64,000 nucleotides of DNA, taken from Corylus avellana (Eukaryota > Streptophyta > Magnoliopsida > Fagales > Betulaceae). Made by a program: the position numbers and the translations under genes. Where the stretch lies: assembly GCF_901000735.1 (NCBI RefSeq), contig NC_081550.1, positions 11,868,571-11,932,570 on the forward strand. Reading direction: 5' to 3'. Position 1 is the stretch's first letter. Each line of letters opens with the position of its first letter. A model generated the notes under the pieces. That model had not been told where the DNA came from. It made no database searches and was given only the letters and a program-made list of their open reading frames with translations. Shown piece after piece: positions 24,099-34,288 of this stretch.

Positions 24099-25740
24099 CT
24101 CGGCTTGCTTGTTGGATGGCATCAGTGACGAAACTAGGATATTGTTCAAGTAGGGGCGGGACATGGGACTAATAATTAATTAATATAAAATAATCTTATA
24201 TTTTGTACAGTTCATCCAAAAATCAATATAAATAATTTGTTGAATAATGTTACACTTACTCCAACTTCTTTACACAATTTTTTTTATTTTTTTTTTTATT
24301 TTTAACATTCATAGGTAGTTTTTTAAAAAAATCATTGGATATGAGATGGATCGTTATTGAATTTTGATTCAATGATGGTTTTAAAAGTTACATATAGATG
24401 TAAAAAAATTGTATATAAAAATTGAAGTGTAGCCGTGCGGTACTTATTTATTTCAAACACCTCAAAAATAAATATTGCATACTCAATAATTGCATCTATA
24501 TTTAATTATCTATAATAATATTCTAAACCCCCAATGGGGTGGCCGCGAGCCACCCCAAACCCCCAATGGGGTGGCCCGCTAGGTGGTGCCCGCAAGCCAC
24601 CCCAAACCACCTGGGGGTGGCCCCCATAAGGGTTGGGGGGGTGGCAGGGCCACCCTTGGCCACCATTCAATTTTTTTTTTTTTTTTAATTTTTAGATTTA
24701 ATTTTTTAAATTAAATTAATAAAAAATTAATATTTTAATCAGGTTAAACGGTGCATTTTGAGTGGCCTTAACGGCTGTTAAAAAATTTTGACGGTAGGGA
24801 GTTTATTGTAGTTTTGATTTAGTTTTGGCGCGTTGACTTAGGGATTTATAATATATTTTCCCAATTATTTTTCAAATTTACTGCATTTTCATACCTATTG
24901 GTATCTTTACTTTGCATTTTGAAAACATATTCTAATTTTTTTTTATATTTTTCATGCCATAATAAAATCAATTGATATAACACTAATTAAAAAAATTGTA
25001 GAGCACAACTTGCCGTATAAGTGGAAGAAGAAGAAGAAGAACATTAATTAAAAAAATTGTGGAGCACAACTGACTGCTAACCGCCTATATATATACCGCT
25101 CGCCTTTTCACCCTTGGCTCTCTGCTTGAACGTTGGATGGCATCAGTGACGGAGCTAGGATGTTGTTCTAGTAAGGGCGGGACATGAGACTAATAATTAA
25201 TTAATATAAAATAATGTTAGATTTAGTATAGTTCATCCAAAAATCAATAGAAATAATTTATTGAATAATGTTACACTTATTCTTACTTTTTTACACAATT
25301 TTTTTTTTTTTTTTTACATTCATATGTAGCTTTTAAAATCATCATTGGATATGAGATTGATCGCTATTGACTTTTGATTCAATGATGGTCTTAAAAGCTA
25401 CATATAGGTGTAAAAAGAATTGTATAAAAAAATTGAAGCATAGCCTTACGGTACTTATTTAATTCAAATGCCTTAAAAAAAACAAAAAAATAAAAATAAA
25501 ATAAAATTGCATACTCAATAATTGCTACTATATTTAATTATCTATAATAATATTCTAAAATAATATCTAATTTATTATTTTTCAAATTTACTGCATTTTC
25601 ATACCTTATTTATTTCAAACAACTCAAAAAAAAAAAAAATTGCATACTCAATAATTGCTTCTATATTTAATTATCTATAATAATATCTAATTTAATTATT
25701 TCAAAATTACTTTTCAAATTTACAGCATTTTCATATCTAT
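24099..25740 (+). repeat. Tandem duplication, about 1-kb unit plus a partial third copy
   Basis: The sequence from about 24070 to 24527 recurs at 25085-25560. Both start with a CGCTCGCCTTTTCACCC block, then GTTGGATGGCATCAGTGACG, and continue to CTATAATAATATTCTAAA. A shorter third copy follows at about 25600-25740. The first copy is split by an insertion (24528-24862). No coding sequence is seen. Confidence 0.75.
24528..24862. mobile_element. Insertion of about 335 bp with a GGTGGC-rich head
   Basis: It interrupts the first copy of the local duplication. The second copy at about 25545-25560 reads through without it. The left 130 bp are GC-rich with CCCCAATGGGGTGGCC palindromes. The right part ends with TTATAATATATTTTCCC, the inverse of a GGGAAAA-type transposon end. 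A decayed MULE-like or foldback element is likely. Confidence 0.5.
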
Positions 25741-25999
25741 TGCTGAAGAAGAAGATCTCGTTAAAACACGATGAGTAAAATCTCTTACTTATAGATCCCA
25801 TTAAAACGTGATGAGTAAAATCTCTCACTTATAAGTTTCATTTCATGTCACTGTTCACTAAAGATTTTTCGAGTGATTTTCTCTATAGTCTCAAAGTTTT
25901 TTCTCTAAGCAAATAGTTCTCGTGAGTTGATTTCCAAGAAGAAGAAGAAGAAGAAGAAGAAGATAACGTTAAAACACGATGAGTAAAATCTCTCATTTA

Positions 26000-27390
26000 T
26001 GTTAGAGTATATATTTGAACGACCTTAAAGTTAGGGATTTGATTATGATTGATAAAGATTAGATTAGCCTAATTTAGGGATTTGATTATGATTTGATCAC
26101 CCTAAATTAGGGATTTGATTAAGATTACATTTATGTGTAAGCTCTATAAATAGAGCATTCTGTATTGTAACCAAATAATTCAATAAAAGCTTAATGTAGC
26201 CCTTTGGGCTTTATCTGTGGATGTAGGTCGTTGACCGAACCAGTTAAAATCTTTATCTCTCATTTATCTTGTTTCCGCAATTTATTTCTATTTCTATTTC
26301 ATTTTGAATTCTATCATGGTATCAGAGCTATTGGCTAAGGCCAAAATTCGATCCTAACTATCCTGTGGATTTCATTTCTTTTTGCCTATCATGATTCTTC
26401 TCTTGTGGTGCTCACAAATTTTCAAGGTGAAGTTAGTTTGATTTACATCCAGTTCTTCTTTGACCCTGTTGGCTTTGCTTGTTCTCTGCAAGATCGTGTT
26501 CCAGCCTAAACAACCCACACAGCAAGTGTGACAATGAGCCTTTGGTGGGTGATGCAGTGAGAATTTTTTGCAAAGATCGACATCTTGAAGGCAATGAGGG
26601 ATTCAAAGAGCATCCACAAATCGATGGGGGCAATTGGGTGAATTTTTATTGATGATTTGGTAGCAGATTGTTCATTCTATTATTGTATATCAAAAAAAAT
26701 TGTATGTTGCTGATGCAATGCGTGAGAGAAAACAAACCAAAAAAAAAAAAAAAAAAGGCCAAGTTGCCCATCCATTGGCCCATAGTTGGCCTATTTTTGC
26801 TCGGCTTTATGGTATTGTTTGAAACCCAAGCCATTTCAGCCCATAGTTGGTTCTCACTTCATCCCAAAGTTGGCTCTCCTTTTATATGGCTATGTGGTAT
26901 TGTTTAAAACTCAGGCCCAGCCCACAGTTGGCTCTCATTTCAGCCTAAAATTGGCTCTCCTTTTTGGTCTATAGATGACCCTTTTTTGTATTGTTTTGCT
27001 ATCTCACAAAAAAAAAAAAAAAAAAGGTCAAACTCAAGGTTTCAAGATTTTCCACCTTGAGTTTGAGGGAGGATGTTAGAGTATATATTTGAATGACCCT
27101 AAAGTTAAGAATTTGATTATGATTGATAAATATTAGATTAGCCTAATTTAGGGATTTGATTATGATTTGATCACCCTAAATTAGGGATTTGATTAAGATT
27201 ACATTTATGTGTAAGCTCTATAAATAGAGTATTCTGTATTGTAAACAAATAATTCAATAAAAGCTTAATGTAGCCCTTTGGGCTTTCTCTGTGGATGTAG
27301 GTCGTTGACCGAACCAGTTAAAATCTTTATCTCTCATTTATCTTATTTCCACAATTTATTTCTATTTCTATTTCATTATGAATTTCTTCA
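26000..27390 (+). mobile_element. Intact TRIM-like LTR element with ATTTA target duplication
   Basis: Both LTRs are exactly 317 bp by my count (26000-26316 and 27074-27390). They begin TGTTAGAGTATATATTTGAA and end CA. ATTTA flanks both sides (25995-25999 and 27391-27395). The primer site TGGTATCAGAGC begins at 26317, directly after the 5' LTR, and matches initiator Met-tRNA. A polypurine tract TTTGAGGGAGGA precedes 27074. Each LTR has a TATAAATA box (26145 in the left) and an AATAAA signal. The 757-bp interior has no gag or pol; it holds repeated GTTGGCTCTC phrases and A tracts. The LTRs differ at few positions, so insertion is recent. It sits in a unit of the 1-kb array. Confidence 0.93.
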
Positions 27391-27739
27391 ATTTATAGAT
27401 CCCGTTAAAACGCGTTGAGTAAAATCTCTCACTTGTAAGTTCCATTTCATGTCACTGTTCATTACATACTTTTTGAGTGATTTTTCTAGAGTCTCAAAGT
27501 TTTTCTCTAAGCAAATAGTTCTCGTATGTTGATTTCCAAGAAAGGAGGTAAAGTAAGTGGTGAAAGCCCTGGGCTATCCTACTCTTGATATGTTGATTGT
27601 CCTTCCACTATCTATAAGATTTTCATTTTATATGCCTGAAAAAACCTACTGAAATTAAGATTAGTGAGTTAATGCATTCCATGAAGATGATTAGCTAGTA
27701 GGCAAGTAAGTGAGCTTGCTGTAATTACTAGTTAAATGT

Positions 27740-27945
27740 ATCTAACAGTGAGACCTATCGTTGGTCAATAGTACTTAGTACATTGGGAAATCACATCTAA
27801 CATTGTAGGAACACCAATTTCGAAAGGGAATCCAATCATTTGTAATAAAACAAAGTGATAAGGAATATTCTCTATATTTTAGATTTAATGGGAAAGAGGC
27901 TCGAGCGTTTTTAATAGGTACACTTAAAACTTGGGGGAGTAGCTT
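27740..27945 (+). mobile_element. Copia LTR fragment captured in the array
   Basis: It matches 34770-34980 of the copia LTR: AGTGAGACCTATC(A/G)TTGGTC, GGAACACCAA and a TAGGTACA-TAAAAACTT stretch. A shorter trace remains in the next array unit (about 28868-28930). The LTR piece therefore entered before that unit was duplicated, and was later deleted there. Confidence 0.7.
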
Positions 27946-27946
27946 T

Positions 27947-28264
27947 TTGGAGAATACCTTACAGCAGTTGAAAGACGTCGAAAAACAGTTAGCCATAATT
28001 AGAGGTATGAATAGAAATGTTAAGGCAACTGCCTACAAGGTACTCTCAAACAGTCATTTTACATTAGGGCAGCTGGAAGCAGTCGATGAACAAATAGCCA
28101 TAATTAGAGAGAAAAAGCATAAAACAAGCATACTTGCCTACATGCGTTTAGGAGTTGGCGTTGGTGGACAAATATCGTGTCAATCTATTTCTACGCATTT
28201 ACAGCAAATAGAATATTTGCCAAGTTCTGAAAACTTTGGAGAGCACTTACTTAATTCCTTGTGA
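27947..28264 (+). other. Unrecognised 105-residue open frame with a 35-residue repeat
   Basis: The frame has no ATG near its start (it opens with TTG at 27947). It is made of two similar units of 35 residues: QLKDVEKQLAIIRG...AYKVL and QLEAVDEQIAIIRE...AYMRL. At DNA level the phrase TAGCCATAATTAGAG recurs 105 bp apart. The next array unit (28950-29260) holds a copy broken by a stop and a frameshift, though its C-terminal half is well kept. The 35-residue period and a Y..L....G.LE.V pattern recall pentatricopeptide repeats, but this is weak. It may be a captured exon piece rather than a gene. Confidence 0.3.
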
Positions 28265-30178
28265 TTTCTTTTTATCTTTTATTTTTGATTTCAAATGTAA
28301 ATTTGGTGTTAGTTTCGTAGAAAACTTCGACGGATCGAAAACACTTTTGTTCTCTTCATACTTTTTACCTTTTCTTTTTGTGTGTGTTTCCATTTACGTG
28401 TGTATGTCGGCTGTTCCTCCAACATTGTTCTAATTTTCTATAAAACTGCTTAAGTAACTTGTCGTTCAAGGTCAAATATCTCATATCTACAAAAGTTTGA
28501 GATCTCAGATATGCAAAATTCGATATCTCAGATCGATGTCTTTTGTTCATCACGTATTAATGAGAAATGAATCTTGTTAAAACGCAATGAATAAAATGTC
28601 TCATCTATATGTTCCATTTTATGTCACTACAGACTTTTTGGGTGATTTTCTCTAGAATCTCAAAGTTTTTCTCTGAGCAAATAGTTCTTGTGAGTTGATT
28701 TCCAAGAGAGGAAGTTGTGAAAGCCTTGGGCTATTCTTCTCTTAATGTATAGATCATCTTTCCACTATCTACAAGATTTTCATTATATATCTGTGAAGAA
28801 GCCCACTAAAGGGTCGGTGAAGTAATGCGCTTCATGAAGATGGTCAGCTAGGAGGCAAGTAAGTTAATGGGAAAGATTATTATAAAAGATCAGACCCAAG
28901 TGTTTTCCGTAGGTACACTGAAAACTTAGGGCGTAGCTTTTTGTAGAATACCATACAACAGTTGAAAGACGTCGAAAAAAAAATTAGCCATAATTAGAGG
29001 TGATAATAGAAATGCTAAGACAATTGCCTACAAGGTACTGTCAAATAGTCATTCAACTGTAGGGCATCTAAAAGTGATCGATGAATGAATAGCCAGAATT
29101 AGAGTGAAAGAGCGTCAAGCAAACATACTTGCCTACATGGGTTTAGGAGTTGGCGTTGGTGAACAACTATCGTGTCAGTCTATTTCTACGCATTTGCAGC
29201 AAATAGAATGCTTGCCAAGTTCCGAAAACTTTGGAGAGCACTTACTTAATTCCGTGTGATGTCTTTTTTTTTAATTTCAAATGTAAATTTGGTGTTAGTT
29301 TCGTAGCAAACTTGGACTGATCGAAAACGCTTTTGTTCTCTTCGTACTTATTACTTTTCTTTTTGTGTGTGTTTCTATTTGCGTGTGTATGTCAGCTGTT
29401 CCTCTAACATTGTTCTAATTTTCTATAAAACCACTTAAGTAACAAGTCGTTCAAGGCCAAAGATCTGAGTTATGCAAAATTCGATATCTCAGATCTGCAT
29501 CTGTTGTTCACCACATCTTCACGAGAAATGAATCCCATTAAAACGTGATGAGTAAAATCTCTCACTTATAAGTTCCATTTCATGTCACTGTTCATTGCAA
29601 ACTTTTGTGGTGATTTTCTCTAGAGTCTCAAAGTTTTTCTCTAAGCAAATAGTTCTCGTGAGTTGATTTCCAATAGAGGAAGTGGTGAAAGCCTTGGGCT
29701 ATCCTTCTCTTGATGTGTTGATCGTCCTTCCACTATCTACAATATTTTCCTTCTATATCCGTGAAGAAGCTTACTGTAAGATCGGTGAGTTAATGCACTC
29801 CATGAAGATGATTAGCTAGGAGACAACTTTGGAGAGCACTTACTTAATTCCTTGTGATTTTTTTTTTTTTTTTTTTTAATTTCAAATGTAAATTTGGTAT
29901 TAGTTTCGTAGCAAACTTGCTATTCCTCCAACATTGTTCTAATTTTCTATAAAACCACTTAAGTAACTAGTCGTTCAAAGGTCAAAGATTTTAGATCTAA
30001 AAAAATTCAAGATCTCATATATGCAAACTTCGAGATCTCAAATTTGCGTCTTTTGTTCATCACGTCTTTTGATTCATTTGGATTCTCTAATATTAATGCT
30101 TTCCTTTGGGTTTTTTTTTTAAGCAAAATCTAGTGAAGGAAGTAAAAATGACAAAACTAACAATTATATATATATATA

Positions 30179-30444
30179 GCCCCCTACCATTTAAAATTTT
30201 TGGTTAACTTACATTGCTAGTCACATACTCCATAAAATATATGAAGATACAACTAAGCTCTTCAATTAACGATTTTTTTTTTTTTTTTTGAAAAAGACTT
30301 CATTTAGATGATCCATTATTCGACCATAGGCCCCCATTTTTATATATATATCATTAATTGGAGGGCTTTGTTGTATCTTCATATATTTTATGGAGTATGT
30401 GACTAGCCGTGTAAGTTAACCAAAAATTTTAAATGGTAGGGGGC
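30179..30444. mobile_element. Near-perfect hairpin MITE, TA target
   Basis: Arms of about 95 bp (30179-30275 and 30348-30444) are almost exact reverse complements. They start GCCCCCTACCATTTAAAATT and include CATACTCCATAAAATATATG. TA flanks each end (30177-30178 and 30445-30446), consistent with a Stowaway-type Tc1/mariner MITE. The loop holds a T run. Transcripts across it would fold into a long hairpin. Confidence 0.75.
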
Positions 30445-30649
30445 TAAATGAAAAGGTTTCGTGGTAGTTAAAAAACAAAAAGGCGGGTGATTATTAACCA
30501 TCCACTAACTATCATAACTACTAACCGCCCTAACCTCTAACTGTCTTAAAAGCAGTTATTAAAAAACCGCTAATCGCCTAGGTGGTTACGGTTAGCGATT
30601 ATTGAGTTTGCTAACCGCATTTATTGTAATATATATTTTTATAATTATA

Positions 30650-31834
30650 AGGGGAAAATTCAGTTTACCCCATGAAGTTTCAGGGGTTTTTGAATTTGAA
30701 CCTCAAAGTTTAAAAATTGGCAATGTACCCCCCCTAAAGTTTCAAAAATTTTCAATTTAAACCCTCCGTTAATATTTTCAGTCAAAATGGATGGAATCCA
30801 TCCCACGTACGTGTCACGTGAGATATTAACGCCTCTTCTATCAATTTTGCCCTCAATCTAGATGCTCAATTTACGTTAGTACCCCTTTTGAAATTAATTT
30901 ACGTTATTACCCCTGTTGGCATCGGAACCCTCACCAGACGAGCCGTTCTCTAGAGAAGCAGATATCGAAGATTGCGAGCTCTGATGAGTTCTCCCGCTCT
31001 TTGACAAGGCTCATGCAGGATTTAACTACCAAAATTTTACTAGGTTATCGATCTTCCGATGGCTCTATTGGCGGTGGTGATAATTGTGCCAATTCTTCTA
31101 GTTTCACCGATCAGGCTATGGACAAGCTTTTTTCCTTTTCTGGGTCTGGTTTTGCTTCCACTGTTGTGGGAAGCTTCGCTAGGAACTTGGTCATGGCGTT
31201 TTATTCAAACAATTCGACGAATTTTGAGCATGTTGATTCGAAAACAAATGATATTCCTCAATGGGTGAACGTGATCTCCGGGATAGGTGTAGGGAGCTCA
31301 TCGGTGATTGTATACAATTGTTTGTCAGCACGGCCGTTGCTGTTTATCTTGACAAGACCATGAACATCAACTTCTATGATGATTTGTTATCTGGGCTAAC
31401 CAACCCCAAGCATGAAATGAAAGCAAGGGAAATCAGTTTACAACGGTGCAGTTGAAACTCTTGTGAAAACCTGTCATGATTCTAGCATGAATTCCAATCC
31501 AGGCTCAACTCCGACTAAAATTGAGGACATTTGTCTCAAACCAAGTGAGAAGAAAGACAGTGGGTGGGTTGATGGACTGTGATGGACTTTGCCAAAAAGT
31601 TGGAGGTGAGGAAGAAGGGGAAAGAGCTGGAGGGCAAAATTGGAAGAAGAGGCGTTAATATCTCACGTGATACGCACGTGGGATGGATTCCATCCATTTT
31701 GACAAAAAATATTAACAAATGGTTTAAATAGAAAATTTTTGAAACTTCAGGGGGTAACATTGCCAATTTTTAAACGTTGAGATTCAAATTGAAAAACTCC
31801 TGAAACTTCAGAAGGGTAAAATGCATTTTCCCCT
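30650..31834 (+). mobile_element. Pack-MULE-like element with about 200-bp inverted ends
   Basis: The left arm (30650-30855) and right arm (31635-31834) are reverse complements over about 200 bp. They start AGGGGAAAAT and share GATGGAATCCATCCCACGT and GAGATATTAACGCCTCTTCT. AATTATA flanks both ends, but the flank is AT-rich, so duplication length is uncertain. The interior carries a broken copy of a host gene (see 30941-31590) and no transposase. Long inverted ends plus host cargo define Pack-MULEs. The 7-8 bp duplication leaves other superfamilies possible. Confidence 0.8.
30941..31590 (+). pseudogene. Captured PP2-A10-like gene fragment
   Basis: The conceptual product matches, from memory, the C-terminal half of PROTEIN PHLOEM PROTEIN 2-LIKE A10. 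Recognisable parts are [60 protein letters not shown] and [20 protein letters not shown]. Similarity begins near 30941, close to the left inverted arm, and ends near 31590, close to the right arm. The N-terminus is missing. A frameshift near 31285 and a compensating one near 31440 break the frame, and no own start is evident. It is probably a non-functional passenger, though it could yield antisense or small RNA against the parent gene. Confidence 0.82.
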
Positions 31835-32154
31835 AATTATAATAATAATAATAATTTTTATACATATAACATGATCAATTGATCATTAAATCCCAAATTT
31901 TTTTTATAGATAATTAAATCACAATTTAAGTATTAATGTATTATCATTATAATTATATGATTATATGACAATTAATGATTAAATCATATGATTATATAAT
32001 AACAAATTATACATATATAATATGACATAAGTCATAAGTATACAAATTCATATTAATACATCAATTGAACTTAGTTACTATGTATATTATAAACTTATAA
32101 GTCCATATATGTTATAAATTATAATTATACATATATGCATATTGAATAATATAA

Positions 32155-32435
32155 GGCTTTGTTTGGTAATGGGGATGGGGTTGGCCCAAACACTGTTCAT
32201 CGCCATTTCCTAAAAAAATCAACATCAAAACATTCTAACTTTTTCACTTTTAATATCAAATCATTCACTTTTTATTATTATTCAAATAAAAAAATCACTA
32301 CAAAACAAAACTTTTTCACTTTTCCATACCACTTTTTCATTTTTTTTTATACCAAACATTCTTACTTTTTTTTTTTTTTCACATCAATCTACATCAACTA
32401 CAGTGTTTAGGCCATCCCATTTGCCAAACACCCCC
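32155..32435. mobile_element. Tourist-like MITE with TAA duplication and visible empty site
   Basis: The ends GGCTTTGTTTGGTAATGGG and, inverted, GGGGGTGTTTGGCAAATGGG are flanked by TAA at 32152-32154 and 32436-32438. Uninterrupted satellite units (e.g. near 32810) read GAATAATATAAATGTATAAG, exactly the sequence expected without the insert. At 281 bp with no coding sequence, it fits PIF/Harbinger Tourist elements. Confidence 0.85.
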
Positions 32436-33073
32436 TAAATGTATAAGATCAAATACTTAATCATATGATTTATATTATTCATGTGCAATGATAATGTGAT
32501 TTGTACAATATCAAATTAAGTAATCAGCATTGGATTAAACAGTGTGTTACTTATAACCTCAATTGAAGTATTAATGTATTATCATTATAATTTATATGAT
32601 TATATCACATAATCAATTAATGATTAAATCATATGTTCATATGGTTATATAATAACAAATTATACATATATATAATATGACATAACTCATAAGTATACAA
32701 ATTCATATTAATACAACAATTAAGTACTTGGAGACTTAGTTCCAATGCATATTATAAACTTATAAGTCCATATATGTCATAAATTATAATTATACATATA
32801 TGTATATTGAATAATATAAATGTATAAGATCAATACTTAATTATATAATTCAATGACAATTCAAATACTTAATCAAGTTAAGCATATGATTTATATCATT
32901 CATGTGCAATGATAATGTAATTCGTACAATATCAAATTAAGTAACCGGCATTGGATTAAACAATGTGTTACTTATAACCACAGTTGAAGTATTAATGTAT
33001 TATCCTTATATTTTATATGATTATTTCACATGATCAATTAATGATTAAATCATACGATTATATAATAACAAAT

Positions 33074-33077
<4 letters not shown>

Positions 33078-33148
<71 letters not shown>
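33078..33148. repeat. Compound (AC)n(AT)n microsatellite
   Basis: About 17 AC units are followed directly by about 17 AT units within a satellite monomer. The other monomers carry only a short ATACATATAT at this place, so it arose by expansion in this copy. Confidence 0.9.
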
Positions 33149-33151
<3 letters not shown>

Positions 33152-33470
33152 GACATAACTTATAAGTATACAAATTCATATTAATACAACAATTAAGTAC
33201 TTAGAGACTTAGTTCCAATGTATATTATAAACTTACAAGTCCATATATGTTATAAATTATAATTATACATATATGCATATTGAATAATATAAATGTATAA
33301 GATCAATACTTAATCATATGATTCAAATTAAATTCAAATAATTAATCATAATATTCATGTACAATGATAATGTGATTCGTATAATATCAAATTAAATAAT
33401 TAACATTGGATTAAACAATGTGTTACTTATGACCACAATTGAAGTATTTAATGTGTGTATATATATATAT

Positions 33471-34288
33471 AATCATTTTTTTTCCTATTAGTATAACTTG
33501 TATTCTTAATAAGTTATAATTTACATTTAAGGACTTTTTTTTTTTAAAAAAAAGTACAAATAGATGTAAATTAATGTCAATTTGGGGTCAAATATTTTAT
33601 ATTTTTCAATATGGGCTAAGTTTGGAGCAATTTGGCCCAATATGGTATATAAAAGAAAGCTCAAAACTGAAAATTGGCTCAAATGCCCAACTTTAAAAAA
33701 AACGGTTATAGCAGGCGATTATATGTTTACTAACCGCTATCCGCTAACCACCTAGCTTAAGGTTAGTGGTTATTAACAATAACCTCTAACCGCAATCGCT
33801 TTTTTCCCCTAATTTTTGCTACCGTGCCATTTCAATTGTGTAACAGTCCTAGCACCACCACACAAATAGAAACGTTACTCAAAAAAAAAAAAAAAAAAAC
33901 GTGCATTATTTATAAATGTTCATATCATTTCTTAACCCAATTAGTAATGTAGTCTTAGTTATGGGTTGTAATTCGTGTTATATTTTAGGTTTGGATCCTA
34001 TCAAGACATGTGTATAAATTATATATGTAAAATTCTCACATAATTAGCATAAGTGTAACAAGAGTTTTAACCTAAGGTCTTAAGCTTAGTTATGGGAACC
34101 AATGTCATTAGATCTAATTAGATAAATAAAATTGGATCAAAGCCTATAAATGAGACCATAATGACTAATGAAATTTCCTAATTGATATGCATAATTTAAT
34201 GATTTAATACATGGCATATAAGACAATAGGAATTAAAATCGTATGATTTTTACTCAATATAAATGTTAGACTAATGAGGTGCTTTCCA
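33471..34288. other. Repeat-derived intergenic stretch
   Basis: It includes an AACCGC/GCGGTTAG-rich patch at about 33700-33815 ending in TTTTCCCCTA, resembling the patch at 30481-30625. The rest is AT-rich with an A run near 33880. No gene is seen. Confidence 0.5.

Larger units (their letters stand above)
25741..30080 (+). repeat. Tandem array of about 1-kb units
   Basis: Units share GTTAAAACRYGATGAGTAAA, a TTCATGTCACTGTTCA block, TCTCAAAGTTTTTCTCTAAG, GAGTTGATTTCCAA and GAAAGCCYTGGGCTAT. The TCTCAAAG block lies near 25890, 27490, 28659 and 29626. The spacing of the last three is about 1.17 and 0.97 kb. The first unit is split by the TRIM at 26000-27390, the second contains a copia LTR piece (27740-27945), and the fourth is shortened. 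Two units hold versions of the frame at 27947-28264. The origin is unknown; a multiplied non-autonomous element is possible. Confidence 0.7.
31850..33470 (-). repeat. Same satellite as 1-890, inverted, about four units
   Basis: The anchor GTATTAATGTATTAT lies near 31926, 32566 and 32985, with a diverged form near 33441. Unit lengths are about 355 (after removing a 284-bp MITE insertion), 419 and 456 bp. The last is lengthened by a CA/TA microsatellite. AACAAATTATACATATAT and ATAAGTATACAAATTCATAT recur in each unit. The sequence is the reverse complement of 1-890. No coding potential. Confidence 0.82.

Noticed and set aside
26668..26974. Frames with repeated VGSHF phrases
   Set aside because: They lie in the non-coding interior of the TRIM and reflect its short tandem repeats.
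32159..32410. 83-residue frame rich in Phe and Lys
   Set aside because: It lies wholly inside the Tourist-like MITE and is low-complexity.
33471..34288. Possible intact hAT transposon from GCGGTTAG motifs
   Set aside because: No transposase frame is present and the left and right patches match only weakly, so it is noted as a possible non-autonomous remnant instead.
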